A stretch of DNA of 64,000 nucleotides from assembly GCA_966250335.1 (NCBI GenBank), contig CBINGZ010000010.1, forward strand, positions 62,001 through 126,000, given 5' to 3'. This DNA is from OLB7 sp966250335 (GTDB lineage Bacteria > Bacteroidota > Ignavibacteria > OLB7). This document shows positions 1 to 8,652 of the stretch, in pieces. Numbering within the stretch: position 1 is the first letter of the stretch; each line of letters starts with the position of its first letter. The notes beneath the pieces are model-generated. The model saw only the letters and a list, made by a program, of their open reading frames with translations, was not told the origin of the DNA and did no database searches. A program made the translations under genes and the position numbers.

Positions 1-891
1 ACGAACATCGAGGCGGGACTGAAGATCGGGTACAGGGAACTGGCGGCGCTGCCGACGCGGGAGAACACCTCCAAGCGTCTCATGCTCTTCACCGACGCCA
101 TGCCGAACGTCGGCGGCACCGATTCCGGCAGCTTCGGGAGCCTGACCCGGCGGTACGCGCGCGAGGGGATCGGCCTGACCGTCTTCGGCGTCGGCGTGAA
201 CTTCGGCCATGACCTTGTCTACAACATCACGCAGTTGCGCGGCGGAAGCGCCTACTACCTGGACACGCCGGAGAAGATCGCCCAGGTCTTCGAGAAGGAG
301 TTCGACAGGCTGGTCACCCCGCTGGCATACGACCTGAAGGTGAAGGTCGCGACCCCGCCCGGTTTCAGGCTCGTCGATGTCTACGGCCTCCCCACCTGGA
401 GACCGGGGAGCGCCGACGCGGAGCTGGAGATCCCCACGGTCTTCCTCTCGGGGAATCGTAGTGCGATTCTTCTGCGATATGAACCGATAAGCGGCGGGAA
501 GTTCACGATCGACGAAGGGGCAACGGTCCTCTCCGGGTCGGTGGCGTACGCGAACCCCGATGGAAGCGGGTACTTCAGGGAGATGACGGCGGTCAACGAT
601 CATGGAGGTCCGCTGACATCCGATGCTCCCTTCTACACCCACAAGGGGGTCAGGACGGCGATCGCGCTGATGAACGTCTACTTCGGTCTGCGCGACGGCA
701 TCGCCCGCTACCATGAAGGGGATCCGACCGGGGCGGTCAGGGTCGTCCGGCGCGCGAAGGTGTTCGTCGAGGGGGAGAACAGCGTGCTGGCGGATTCCGC
801 GATCACCGCCAAGGTCGCCCTGCTGACGAAGCTGGAGGAGAATATCGGATCGGTGACCGTCGCCTCCGGCGCAGTTCCGACAGCCCCGTAA
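1..891 (+). CDS. VWA-domain protein, 5'-truncated by window edge
   Basis: The reading frame is open from base 1, so the N-terminus lies outside the window; the visible 296 residues are the C-terminal half of a von Willebrand factor A protein. They begin at the segment TNIEAGLKIGYRELAALP, equivalent to TDIESALALGYRELAALP in the next gene, and contain the acidic MIDAS-type position in LMLFTDAMPN. After the VWA fold comes a beta-rich segment (about residues 95-190) and a helical C-terminus. The protein aligns along its whole visible length with the following gene, so the two are tandem paralogues. By analogy with that gene it is probably an exported, lipid-anchored protein that binds a partner through a metal ion; this is inference, since its signal peptide is not visible. 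The gap to the next gene is 119 bases. Confidence 0.9.
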   Translation, partial: TNIEAGLKIGYRELAALPTRENTSKRLMLFTDAMPNVGGTDSGSFGSLTRRYAREGIGLTVFGVGVNFGHDLVYNITQLRGGSAYYLDTPEKIAQVFEKEFDRLVTPLAYDLKVKVATPPGFRLVDVYGLPTWRPGSADAELEIPTVFLSGNRSAILLRYEPISGGKFTIDEGATVLSGSVAYANPDGSGYFREMTAVNDHGGPLTSDAPFYTHKGVRTAIALMNVYFGLRDGIARYHEGDPTGAVRVVRRAKVFVEGENSVLADSAITAKVALLTKLEENIGSVTVASGAVPTAP

Positions 892-1010
892 CAGTACGAT
901 ATGTCTGTGATGCCGTCGGCGCGGCCTGCCGCCGGCGGCATCCTGTCGGCGCAGGCCCACCTCTTTTCCCTCAACACCCAGCATCGGCGCCACGCCGTGG
1001 AGGAACAGCC

Positions 1011-2690
1011 ATGTTGCGATTCAAATTTCTTATCTGCATTCCACTGCTTGCCCTCGTTCTCCTTGCCGGCTGCCTCAATCGTAATGTCCGTCGCTCGGGC
1101 GGATCGGAGGATTACGGCGGTTCGTCTCCCCTCTCTCCCTCCTACGGCCGGGGTGGAGGCTCCTTCGAGTTCGACGACGTGCCGCTCTCGGCGGCGCCCG
1201 TGGATGTCGTCACGACATCGACCCTGAGCAGCAGCTCCTTCACCGGGAAACTGGGGGCCACGGTCGGCGGGGCGAAGGATATCGGGTTTGCCCGCAGGAC
1301 GATAGGGGAGGGGAAGATCCCGGGAGCGATCGATTTCTCCCCGGAAGGACTCTACAGTGAGCACGATATTCCCACCCCCTCCGGTGAATGCGATTCGCGT
1401 CTTTGTCTCTCACTGGGATATGGTTTCGCTCCCGCGGCCGACGATCGGTCGAACGACGTCTTCGTTCATCTCGGGATGTCGTCGAACCTCAAGGCGGGAG
1501 AGTTCAGACGAACCCCCCTGCAGCTTGCGGTTGTCGTCGACAGGAGCGGATCGATGGAGGGGGAGAATATCGCATCGGTGAAGAAGGCGCTGACCTCGCT
1601 TCTCGGGAAGCTGAACGATGAGGATGAGATCATCCTCATCACCTTCTCGGACGCGCCCAGAATCGTCCTGCCGGCAACGCGGCCGGCTTCCTCCGTGGCG
1701 CTCCTCTCCGACGTCGAACTGCCGATGCGACGCGGCGGGCCCTACGAGGGGCGCATCACCGAGATCCGAGATGGTCGTGCCGCGATTCAACGGGCGATCG
1801 ACTCGATCGAGGTGGACGGCGGGACCGACATCGAATCCGCGCTCGCGCTCGGCTACCGCGAGCTCGCCGCGCTCCCCTCCCGTCCCGGCGTCGCCAAGCG
1901 TCTCATGCTCTTCACCGACGCGCTCCCGAACTCCGGACGGGTCGACACGGCCAGTTTCACCTCCCTTGCCGAGCGTTATGCCCGCGAGAGGATCGGCCTG
2001 ACCGCCTTCGGCGTCGGACTCGATTTCGGCCACGACCTGATCTATCGTATCTCGAAGCTTCGCGGCGGGAACTACTTCTACCTGGAGACGCCGGAGAAGA
2101 TCGCGAAGGTCTTCGACGGAGAGTTCGACTATCTGGTGACGCCGCTGGTCTACGACCTCAAGGTGAAGATCGCCACGCCGCCGGGGCTTCGCCTGAAGGC
2201 GGTCTACGGTCTGCCGACCTGGACCCCCGGCAGCCGCGACGCGGAGCTGGCCGTTCCCACGGTCTTCGTCTCCTCCAATCGCGGTGCTATCGTCCTGCGA
2301 TACGAGCGTGAGTCCGGCGACGCCTCCTCCATCGGGGATGGCGAGCTGCTGGCGACCGGCGAGCTGAGCTACGAGGATACCGACGGACATATCTATCGCG
2401 ACCTGCGGGAGCTGCGTCACACGTCGGCCGCCGGGTCGCGACCGGGAACGCAGTTCTACACGCATGACGGGCTGCGTATGGCCGTGGCGCTCACCAACGT
2501 CTATTTCGGTCTGCGCGACGGCTGCCGTCTCTACAGCCAGGGAAAGGGAGAGGAGGCGCTGGAGGCGATCGGGAGGGCGCGGGGGCTCGCCTCGCTGGAG
2601 AACCTGGGACTCGGCGACGGCGGCCTGGCCGACGAGATCAAGCTCCTCGACAGACTGGCGGAGAATCTGACTGAGAATATCGAGAAATGA
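1011..2690 (+). CDS. VWA-domain lipoprotein (Ca-activated channel-like family)
   Basis: A 559-residue lipoprotein. The N-terminus is a short basic stretch, a hydrophobic core and the lipobox LLAGC (Cys about residue 21), so it should be exported and lipidated. Residues of about 60-150 look like the N-terminal extension of YfbK-type proteins. The VWA domain follows at about 165-345, with the MIDAS motif DRSGSM and a second acidic site in LMLFTDALPN. The remainder is a beta-rich region and a helical tail, as in the Ca-activated chloride channel-like family. The ATG at 1011 has GGAGG about 6 bases upstream, which fixes the start. It is the intact paralogue of the upstream truncated gene. VWA domains mediate metal-dependent protein-protein contacts; a specific partner cannot be named here. 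Confidence 0.92.
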   Translation: MLRFKFLICIPLLALVLLAGCLNRNVRRSGGSEDYGGSSPLSPSYGRGGGSFEFDDVPLSAAPVDVVTTSTLSSSSFTGKLGATVGGAKDIGFARRTIGEGKIPGAIDFSPEGLYSEHDIPTPSGECDSRLCLSLGYGFAPAADDRSNDVFVHLGMSSNLKAGEFRRTPLQLAVVVDRSGSMEGENIASVKKALTSLLGKLNDEDEIILITFSDAPRIVLPATRPASSVALLSDVELPMRRGGPYEGRITEIRDGRAAIQRAIDSIEVDGGTDIESALALGYRELAALPSRPGVAKRLMLFTDALPNSGRVDTASFTSLAERYARERIGLTAFGVGLDFGHDLIYRISKLRGGNYFYLETPEKIAKVFDGEFDYLVTPLVYDLKVKIATPPGLRLKAVYGLPTWTPGSRDAELAVPTVFVSSNRGAIVLRYERESGDASSIGDGELLATGELSYEDTDGHIYRDLRELRHTSAAGSRPGTQFYTHDGLRMAVALTNVYFGLRDGCRLYSQGKGEEALEAIGRARGLASLENLGLGDGGLADEIKLLDRLAENLTENIEK

Positions 2691-2722
2691 TATTGGTGAT
2701 CGTTCCGCCCGATGTGACAAAG

Positions 2723-2761
2723 CCGGCGCGTGTGTGTTTCTGAGGGAACAACACGCGCCGG
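2723..2761 (+). terminator. hairpin after the VWA gene
   Basis: An 11-bp perfect inverted repeat (CCGGCGCGTGT, paired with ACACGCGCCGG) with a 17-base loop lies 33 bases after the VWA stop codon. The T-run after it is poor (TTCGTT), so termination would be weak or factor-assisted. Confidence 0.45.
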
Positions 2762-2804
2762 TTCGTTATGAGCCGGATCTGTTCAAACGAGATGAGGTCA
2801 GGCT

Positions 2805-3215
2805 ATGATTGCTCTATCACGATATTGTTCGCTCTGCGCCGCGGCCGGGCTGCTGATGCTCCTCGGCGGCTGCTCGTCGGAGCCCACATCCGGTACGCTT
2901 CCTCCTGAGCTTCTTATCCAGGGGAAATGGGAATGGGTGCAATCGACGTCGTTCCAGTCGCCTGTTCCCAACACGCCGGAGAAGTGCGGCTGCACGCGCC
3001 AGATAGTCGTCACGCAGGGGGAAATGATCACCCTCCGGAACGGCGTGGCTATCGACTCCGCCGCCTACACCATCATCGATGCGACGCCCGGAGAGAAGGG
3101 TGATGTGAAGCTGATCATAGAAAACGATTGGCTGACGGATTATTATCGGATCACCGGAAGGGATACTCTGCTTATCGTCTCGTATTTCACCAACGACACC
3201 TACGTGCGTAAGTAA
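2805..3215 (+). CDS. small lipoprotein, lipocalin-like
   Basis: A 136-residue protein with a clear lipoprotein signal, ending in LLGGC with Cys at about residue 23. The mature part is a short beta-rich domain that opens with the pattern L-I-Q-G-K-W-E-W and ends in paired strands. This is like the small lipocalin-type lipoproteins common in Bacteroidota, which have an 'L.GKW..v' opening. The next gene encodes a diverged paralogue (L-I-M-G-K-W-E-R), so the two form a tandem pair 9 bases apart and are probably co-transcribed. No catalytic residues are evident. A role in binding a small ligand or in envelope upkeep is guesswork. Confidence 0.8.
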   Translation: MIALSRYCSLCAAAGLLMLLGGCSSEPTSGTLPPELLIQGKWEWVQSTSFQSPVPNTPEKCGCTRQIVVTQGEMITLRNGVAIDSAAYTIIDATPGEKGDVKLIIENDWLTDYYRITGRDTLLIVSYFTNDTYVRK

Positions 3216-3224
3216 AGAATAGAT

Positions 3225-3662
3225 ATGTCCAAGATCTTCAACACTATCCGACCGCATCTCTACAGCCTGCCGATCGCTCTCGCAGTCGCCGGCTGCTCTT
3301 CCGGCATTGACGACATGACGGGCCCCGCTCCCGGAACCCCCGAGCAACTGATCATGGGGAAGTGGGAGAGAGTGGGAGCACGCTCCGGTCCGGGACCGAC
3401 GTTTCAGCCCTACCTGGATCGCTGCGCGTACTATCTCACGATCGTTGTGGGATCGACCGGAGCCTACCACGTCGAGGATGGGGTCCGCGGCACGACGTTC
3501 GCGTACGAACTGAAGAAACGGGATCTTCCGGACGACGGAATCCCCTATACCTTCAGACTTCTCGACGGCCGTTCTCCACACGGCGCCATCGTCACGAGCG
3601 ACACCCTCTATCTCTTCCAGGAAGAATCGAGCGGCGCCGTGACCGTCTTTGTGCGGCGGTAG
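3225..3662 (+). CDS. small lipoprotein, paralogue of the preceding gene
   Basis: A 145-residue protein. Its signal region is slightly long, with a lipobox around AVAGC (Cys about residue 24) followed by a short linker. The mature domain starts with L-I-M-G-K-W-E-R and continues with alternating beta strands, including a Y-L-T-I-V-V strand and a D-T-L-Y-L-F strand. This order matches the preceding lipoprotein. The start at 3225 lies 9 bases after the previous stop, which suggests translational coupling. Function is unknown. Confidence 0.8.
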   Translation: MSKIFNTIRPHLYSLPIALAVAGCSSGIDDMTGPAPGTPEQLIMGKWERVGARSGPGPTFQPYLDRCAYYLTIVVGSTGAYHVEDGVRGTTFAYELKKRDLPDDGIPYTFRLLDGRSPHGAIVTSDTLYLFQEESSGAVTVFVRR

Positions 3663-3770
3663 CATCCCCCTGTAACCGCTCCCCTCTCCATGTGTCGAAC
3701 CGATGCAACGTTCCGACTGTTTTCAATGTCGGCGGTGTGTGGTAGGAGAACATACAGGAGAATCATCGAC

Positions 3771-4277
3771 ATGAGAAGGATTTCAGTTATCATCCCCCTG
3801 CTGGCTCTGCTGGTGATGTCGGCATGCAATCAGCGCGATTCCACAGGTCCCAAGGAGGAGATCGAGACGAAGGGAGGCGCGGGGCCGCAGTATATCATCC
3901 GGAGCGGCACCTCGTTCGGTATGTGCGCCGGCTACTGCTGGAGCGAGCTCCGGCTCGATTCCACCGATGCCCTCTTCACGAAGAAGCAGATGGGTCGCGG
4001 GATGCCCGATTCGAGCAAGTACCCCGAGGTCAATCTGCCGGGGAAGATCACGGTTCAGGAATGGAACGATCTTGTTGCGGCGGTCGACATGAACGCGTTC
4101 AACGCGCTCGATTCGATCATCGGCTGTCCCGACTGCGCCGACGGCGGATCCGAATGGGTGTCGATCGAATCGAAGGGGACGGTGAGGAAGGTGACGTTCG
4201 AGAACGGCGCGAAGATCGCCCCGATCGATGCGCTGGTGACGAAGCTGAGAACGATCCGCGCGACGTTCACGAAGTGA
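3771..4277 (+). CDS. small lipoprotein with conserved GTSFG.C.GYC motif
   Basis: A 168-residue lipoprotein. I chose the ATG at 3771 because AGGAG lies about 9 bases upstream and it gives a clean signal peptide (MRRISVIIPLLALLVMSAC). A longer in-frame start at 3690 would bury that signal. The mature protein contains the pattern GTSFGMCAGYC near residue 45 and a second Cys pair, GCPDC, near residue 122. Four Cys in an exported protein suggest disulfides or a metal site. I have seen the GxSFGxCxGYC pattern in uncharacterised Bacteroidota proteins but cannot attach a function. Its end overlaps by 11 bases the end of the convergent zinc-ribbon gene on the other strand. Confidence 0.78.
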   Translation: MRRISVIIPLLALLVMSACNQRDSTGPKEEIETKGGAGPQYIIRSGTSFGMCAGYCWSELRLDSTDALFTKKQMGRGMPDSSKYPEVNLPGKITVQEWNDLVAAVDMNAFNALDSIIGCPDCADGGSEWVSIESKGTVRKVTFENGAKIAPIDALVTKLRTIRATFTK

Positions 4278-4527
4278 CGGAAGAGGGACCGGTCGGCCCT
4301 GCGTACGTGCAGTTCCCCTGATGCGAGCACTCCCCGCAGTTGGTGTGCTCGCTGAGCGGGACAACCGCGAAACATCGCGGGCAGCGGTCGTTCATCGGGT
4401 TCGCGATGGTATATCCGCAGGTGATGCAGCGGCGTGTTTCCAGCCTGAGCTTCTCCGTAAGGGGAAGCTCACCGCCGTTCAGCACCGGCAGCGTCAGATT
4501 CTTGTTCTTCCGTTTGAACATCGCCAT
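4267..4527 (-). CDS. small zinc-ribbon protein at the end of the feo operon
   Basis: An 86-residue cytoplasmic protein with no signal peptide. It carries CxxC pairs CITC and CPRC in the middle (a standard zinc ribbon) and a further Cys cluster, NCGECSHQGNC, near the C-terminus that could hold a second metal. The ATG at 4527 has AAGGA about 8 bases upstream and is preferred over a GTG one codon earlier. It lies 75 bases downstream of feoB on the same strand, so it is probably the last gene of the iron-uptake operon. It might be an FeoB accessory or metal-sensing adaptor, but that rests only on position. Its C-terminus overlaps a convergent lipoprotein gene. Confidence 0.7.
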   Translation of the reverse strand: MAMFKRKNKNLTLPVLNGGELPLTEKLRLETRRCITCGYTIANPMNDRCPRCFAVVPLSEHTNCGECSHQGNCTYAGPTGPSSVTS

Positions 4528-4602
4528 CACTCTCTTCCTTCATCATCGGTCAGTAAAGCCCTCTCCCGTTCATCGTCGCGGGCCGCGGAGTCTTCAGCGT
4601 CG

Positions 4603-6699
4603 TCAGATCAGAATCAGCGCCACGATTCCCCCCATCCCGAACGCCAGCACCCAGCTCCCCGTCCAGATGATCAATCCCTCCTTCGTTCCCCTCTCCTTCA
4701 GCATCACCATCAGCGAGGCGATGCAGGGGACGAAGAGGGTGATCGTCGTGAGCGCCACCACGATCTGCATCGGGGTGAGGGTCATCTCATAAAGGCCGGC
4801 CGCGCCGAAATCGCGACGTACCAGCCCCATCACGAACGCCTGCGACGCCTCGGCCGGAAGCTTCAGCCATCCCGTCGTGATCGGCTCCAGCAGCTTCACC
4901 CACCCCGCCAGAAGACCGGTCACCTGCAGCACGGAGACCGCCAGCGCTCCGATGAAGAACCACGGCGTCGCCTCCTTCATGAAGGAGAAGGTGCGGGTCC
5001 AGGTCTTCTGCGCCACGTTGCGGAGGCGGGGGAGCCGCATCGGCGGGAGGTCGAGCAGGAGGGGGGATGTGGTCCCTGGAAGCACCCTGTCGAGCGCGGT
5101 GCCGATCGCGATGAAGATTGAGAGGATGACGACCGCATAGATGAGGGTCGCCGTCGGACCGGCCGTCGCCAGGAGCGCGGCGATCACGGCGAGCTGGGCG
5201 GAACAGGGGATCGCGAACTGGAGGATCGCCGTGGCGATCCGTTTCTCACGGTCGCTCCCGAGCAGCCTGGTCGTGATCGTCGCCATCGTCACGCAGCCGA
5301 AGCCGAGAATCAGCGGGATGATCGCGCGGCCGTTCAGACCGATCCCGTTCAGCGAACGGTCGACCAGGGTCGCCAGTCGTGGGAGATAACCGGAATCCTC
5401 CAGAATCGCCAGCGAGGCGTAGAACCCGATCACCAGCGGAAGAAGGAGACAGAGGAGGTAGGTCACCGTCATCGAGAACGCCCCGAACTCCCCGAAGAAG
5501 ATCACGGCAACGGGATGGGAGAAGGTGTAGGAAAGATCGTTGATCCCCCCCTCGCGATATCTCTCCATCTCCTGCTCGAGCGTGGGAAGAGCGTCGGTTC
5601 CGTCGGGGAAGGTGAATGTCCGGGTCCCGGTGACGATCTCCTCGCCGGCCTGATCGAACCCGATCTTCTCCACGGTGATCACCACTCCCGTCACCGATCC
5701 CACCAGATCCTTGACCGCCGGCTCGAAATAGCGATTGCCGAGCGTTCCCTCCGTATAGCCGACCAGATCCCCCGCCACGAAGACCCCGATGAAGATGTAG
5801 AGCGCATAGAGGATGACGGCAAGAAACGGCAGCCCCAGCCAGGGGGAGATCGCTATCCGTCCCAGCCATGCCGAGACGGGGCGCTTCCGCTCCACGGCGG
5901 TGACCACGCGGTCGAGGAGCCGGTTGACTCTGTTGCGCCGTTCCACGTAGATCTGCTCCCGGTCGGAGCCAGGTTCGACCCCGTGCCGTTCGGCGATCAC
6001 CTTGTCCCCTTCCATCACCATGAGCGCCTCGGCTTCCGAACCGACCCGGTCGAGCAGCTCATGGAGCCTGCGGTGGAGCGAGGGATCGGAGGTCCCCCTG
6101 CACGCCTGGGCGATATGCCCCTCCAGTTTCTCGAAGCCGTTCTTCCTGATGGCGGTGGTGGGGAGCACCGGGACGCCGAGGCGGTTGGAGAGCTCCTCGA
6201 CGTCGATCGTGAGGCCGCGGTCCTTCGCCTCATCCATCATATTGAGGCAGACCACCATCCGTTTCCCCATGTCGACGAGCTGAAGCGTAAGGAAGAGATC
6301 CCGCTCCAGATGGACCGCATCGACGACGTTGAGGACGATATCCGCTTCCAGAATGATATCCCTGGCGACTCTCTCCTCGTCGTTGAACGAGCTCACTCCG
6401 TAGATGCCGGGGGTATCGTAGACGGCATACGACGCATGCTCCCCGTGCGCCACCTCGACCGTGGTGCCGGGGAAGTTCGAGACATCCACATAGAGGCCGG
6501 TGAGGTGGTTGAAGAAGACCGATTTCCCGACGTTCGGGTTGCCGACCAGGACGAGCTTCGTCTTCGCGGAGTCGAGGAAGCCCGCCGCGACGGTATCGAT
6601 ATGATGATGTCCGGCATGCGGGAGCACGTCGGTGACCTCGTCGGGGGTGAGGCCGCGGGAAGGGTCGGGAAGATCGCTCATGTTGAACTTGTCGATCAT
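4603..6699 (-). CDS. feoB: ferrous iron transport protein B
   Basis: A 698-residue FeoB, the inner-membrane Fe(II) transporter. The N-terminal G domain shows G1 GNPNVGKS (residues 53-60), the G3 motif DTPG and the G4-like NMMDEA. It is followed by the GDI helical region and then a polytopic membrane domain with the two conserved Gate cysteines, in PCSAQ and VPCIA. A hydrophilic loop of roughly 100 residues between the first membrane segments is longer than I would expect. The gene starts 9 bases after the feoA stop, in the order fur-feoA-feoB-zinc ribbon. Regulation by the operon's own Fur-family protein is likely. The length is within the normal range for FeoB. Confidence 0.96.
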   Translation of the reverse strand: MIDKFNMSDLPDPSRGLTPDEVTDVLPHAGHHHIDTVAAGFLDSAKTKLVLVGNPNVGKSVFFNHLTGLYVDVSNFPGTTVEVAHGEHASYAVYDTPGIYGVSSFNDEERVARDIILEADIVLNVVDAVHLERDLFLTLQLVDMGKRMVVCLNMMDEAKDRGLTIDVEELSNRLGVPVLPTTAIRKNGFEKLEGHIAQACRGTSDPSLHRRLHELLDRVGSEAEALMVMEGDKVIAERHGVEPGSDREQIYVERRNRVNRLLDRVVTAVERKRPVSAWLGRIAISPWLGLPFLAVILYALYIFIGVFVAGDLVGYTEGTLGNRYFEPAVKDLVGSVTGVVITVEKIGFDQAGEEIVTGTRTFTFPDGTDALPTLEQEMERYREGGINDLSYTFSHPVAVIFFGEFGAFSMTVTYLLCLLLPLVIGFYASLAILEDSGYLPRLATLVDRSLNGIGLNGRAIIPLILGFGCVTMATITTRLLGSDREKRIATAILQFAIPCSAQLAVIAALLATAGPTATLIYAVVILSIFIAIGTALDRVLPGTTSPLLLDLPPMRLPRLRNVAQKTWTRTFSFMKEATPWFFIGALAVSVLQVTGLLAGWVKLLEPITTGWLKLPAEASQAFVMGLVRRDFGAAGLYEMTLTPMQIVVALTTITLFVPCIASLMVMLKERGTKEGLIIWTGSWVLAFGMGGIVALILI

Positions 6700-6708
6700 G
6701 TGTCGATG

Positions 6709-6951
6709 TTACGAGCCGGCGGTCGCCGTGTCTCCGTGCGAGATGCCGATTCTTACGGCAAGGGATCTGCCGATCGCGATCTCCTGCCTGTTCGTCTCCA
6801 GGACGATGGTGCCGCCGGGAAGCCGCTGCATACAGGTGACGGAGACGCCGACGCAGAGCCCCAGCCTGATACACTGCGACCGGAGTTCGGAGTCCTCCGG
6901 CAGTGTGAGGATCATGGCGCTCCCTCCGGAACGCATGTCAACGAGCGTCAT
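6709..6951 (-). CDS. feoA: FeoA, SH3-like ferrous iron transport accessory protein
   Basis: An 80-residue FeoA-type protein: small, beta-rich and SH3-like. It has the hallmark pattern of leucine-glycine turns (CIRLGLCVGVSV) followed by GGTIVLETNRQEIAIGRSLA, in which the conserved IAIGRSLA close typifies the family. The start at 6951 is inferred from the family boundary and overlaps the end of the upstream Fur-family gene by 14 bases, which suggests translational coupling. FeoA binds the cytoplasmic side of FeoB and is needed for full transport. It lies directly upstream of feoB. Confidence 0.9.
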   Translation of the reverse strand: MTLVDMRSGGSAMILTLPEDSELRSQCIRLGLCVGVSVTCMQRLPGGTIVLETNRQEIAIGRSLAVRIGISHGDTATAGS

Positions 6952-7441
6952 CGTACTTCTCCGTGGAGAGTTCTCCATACCTCGATTCACGCCGTTCGCG
7001 TCGGCAGTCGCTGCAGACCCCGAAGATCTGGAGCGTGTGATAGCTCGGCTCGAAATCATGCAGTCTGCAGAGCTGACGCTGGAGATGGATCACGCTGCCG
7101 TTGGGAAATTCGATGATCTTGCCGCATTTCGTGCAGACCATGTGGTCGTGCCGGGGCCTGTCGATCGTCTTCTCGTACTGGGCGAACTCTCCGGGAGAGA
7201 ACATGTAGCGGGAGACGAGGCCGCATTCGTGAAGGAGGGCGAGGGTCTTGTAGACGGTAGCGCGGGAAACCTTGCTGCCGCTTTCGCGCAGCCGCAGGTA
7301 GAGGGAATCGGCGTCGAAATGCTCATCGTATCTGAGGACGGCGGCAAGAACCTCGAACCGTTCCTGCGTGATCCGGTAGTTGCCGTCCCGCAGAAATTCC
7401 GTGAAGTGCTCCTTTGCCCGCTTTTCGGCCGTCTGATACAT
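6938..7441 (-). CDS. Fur-family metal-responsive repressor
   Basis: A 167-residue Fur superfamily regulator. The N-terminal winged helix spans residues 10-85 (recognition-helix region SRATVYKTL). The dimerisation domain carries the metal motif HDHMVC (His98, Asp99, His100, Cys103) and the structural zinc pairs CxxC at 103/106 and 143/146. I prefer the ATG at 7441; a TTG seven codons upstream is possible, but AAGGA abuts it too closely. It is the first gene of the feo operon, so it probably represses its own transport genes when iron is plentiful. Fur, PerR and Zur cannot be separated by eye. An AT-rich patch at about 7464-7493 is a plausible operator/promoter, although I could not make a convincing palindrome there. 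Confidence 0.92.
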   Translation of the reverse strand: MYQTAEKRAKEHFTEFLRDGNYRITQERFEVLAAVLRYDEHFDADSLYLRLRESGSKVSRATVYKTLALLHECGLVSRYMFSPGEFAQYEKTIDRPRHDHMVCTKCGKIIEFPNGSVIHLQRQLCRLHDFEPSYHTLQIFGVCSDCRRERRESRYGELSTEKYDDAR

Positions 7442-7589
7442 TACGAAGAGATGATGGGCCAATCCTTATTCAGACTCAATCTTAACATACCAGCCTTGCG
7501 GAAGGTACACAAGGGGAGAGGGAGCGCGTATCGAATCGATACGAAACTTCCCGTTGGAATAATGCGGCGACCCGCCGTACAATGACCAG

Positions 7590-8540
7590 ATGCATAGTCA
7601 GACCCTCCGGCCGGATCACGGCCCGCTCCCGCCGATCGCCGTCGGCATCCTCAGCTTCAACAGGCGGGAGGAGACCCTGACGACGCTCCGCCTCCTTCGT
7701 GCCACGGAGTATCCGGCCGACAGGATCAGGCTGATTCTGGTCGACAACGCCAGTTCGGACGGGACGGTCGACGCCGTTATCCGGGAGTTCGGGGATGCGG
7801 TGGAGATTGTCGCCATGAAGTCCAATTCCGGCGTCTCCGCCCGGAACCTGGTGATGCTGAAGGCGCCGGAGGCGTACATCTTCATGTTCGACGAGGATAG
7901 CGCCCCGGAACGTCCCGACACGATACGGCGTGCCGTCGCCTTCATGCGGGAGAACCCGCGCTACGGCGCCCTCTGCTTTCACGTCAGGAACGCGCATACC
8001 GGAGCGCTCGAATTCGGCGACGTCAGGGTCATCGCGGGACGGAGGCGGCCGGACGGGGTCTGCGAGGCGATGAGGATCGTCGGGGCGGGAATGTGCTACA
8101 GGCGGGAGGCGATCCAGTCGACCACCGGCTACGACAGGCTGATCTTCTGGGGGGGAGAGGAGCACGATCTGACGCTCCGCTTCATCGGCGCCGGCATCTC
8201 GATCGCCCACCATGCCGATTTCACCATCATCCACCGGCAGGCGCCGCGCGCCCTCACCGGTCCGCAGGTGAGCGAGTCGCTCGCCCGGAACGACGTCAGG
8301 ATCAACTTCAAATATTTCCCCATCCCCCTTGCCCTTCTCGTCACCCTCCTTCATACGACCCGATGGTTCCTGGGGGCGCTCTCGCGACGGGACGGCGACG
8401 GGGCGCGCGCCGTCCTTCGCGGCACACGGCTCGGGTTCACGCGGCTTGGAGAGATCATGCCGCGGCGGAGCCTGATTCCCCTCTCGACTCTTGCCGGGCA
8501 TTCACGGTGGTTCGTGAGGATGCTGAACATTCTGCCGTAA
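7590..8540 (+). CDS. glycosyltransferase family 2
   Basis: A 316-residue GT-A fold glycosyltransferase. The N-terminal nucleotide-binding half has PIAVGILSFNRREETLTTLR and LILVDNASSDGT, the standard GT2 opening. The DxD-type metal motif is in MFDEDSAPE (near residue 97). An acceptor-side segment with WGGEEHDLTLRFI, equivalent to the ED-L catalytic-base motif, lies at about 191-203. The C-terminus is helical and basic with a weakly hydrophobic stretch (PIPLALLVTLLHTTRWFLGAL), so peripheral membrane association is likely. Its nearest relatives by look are rhamnosyl- or other sugar transferases acting on surface polysaccharides; the sugar is not predictable. It stands alone, divergent from fur and convergent with atpC. 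Confidence 0.9.
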   Translation: MHSQTLRPDHGPLPPIAVGILSFNRREETLTTLRLLRATEYPADRIRLILVDNASSDGTVDAVIREFGDAVEIVAMKSNSGVSARNLVMLKAPEAYIFMFDEDSAPERPDTIRRAVAFMRENPRYGALCFHVRNAHTGALEFGDVRVIAGRRRPDGVCEAMRIVGAGMCYRREAIQSTTGYDRLIFWGGEEHDLTLRFIGAGISIAHHADFTIIHRQAPRALTGPQVSESLARNDVRINFKYFPIPLALLVTLLHTTRWFLGALSRRDGDGARAVLRGTRLGFTRLGEIMPRRSLIPLSTLAGHSRWFVRMLNILP

Positions 8541-8579
8541 GCGGGGGAATGACGTCTCGGTGAACGTCGCCCATACAAC

Positions 8580-8618
8580 AAGAACGTCGGACAGGCTGAT
8601 GGCCCGTCCGACGTTCTT
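8580..8618. terminator. bidirectional terminator between the glycosyltransferase and atpC
   Basis: A 13-bp perfect inverted repeat (AAGAACGTCGGAC paired with GTCCGACGTTCTT, 13-base loop) sits between convergent genes. It is followed by TTCTTCTTTC-like pyrimidines on the plus strand and a T-rich tail on the minus strand, so it can serve both genes. Confidence 0.75.
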
Positions 8619-8652
8619 CTTTCGGCTTGATTCCGAGGGGATCTCCCTCTTC

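Noticed and set aside
3671..3699. A TGTAACC at 3671 with TGTCGAA 22 bp later, resembling the regulator operator.
   Set aside because: The second heptamer is poor and no TAnnTT box lies 9 bases after it, so it fails the strict pattern.
7464..7493. A Fur-type operator before the feo operon.
   Set aside because: The patch is AT-rich, but neither a 7-1-7 palindrome nor a DtxR-like site could be built with few mismatches. I note it only as a possible promoter region.
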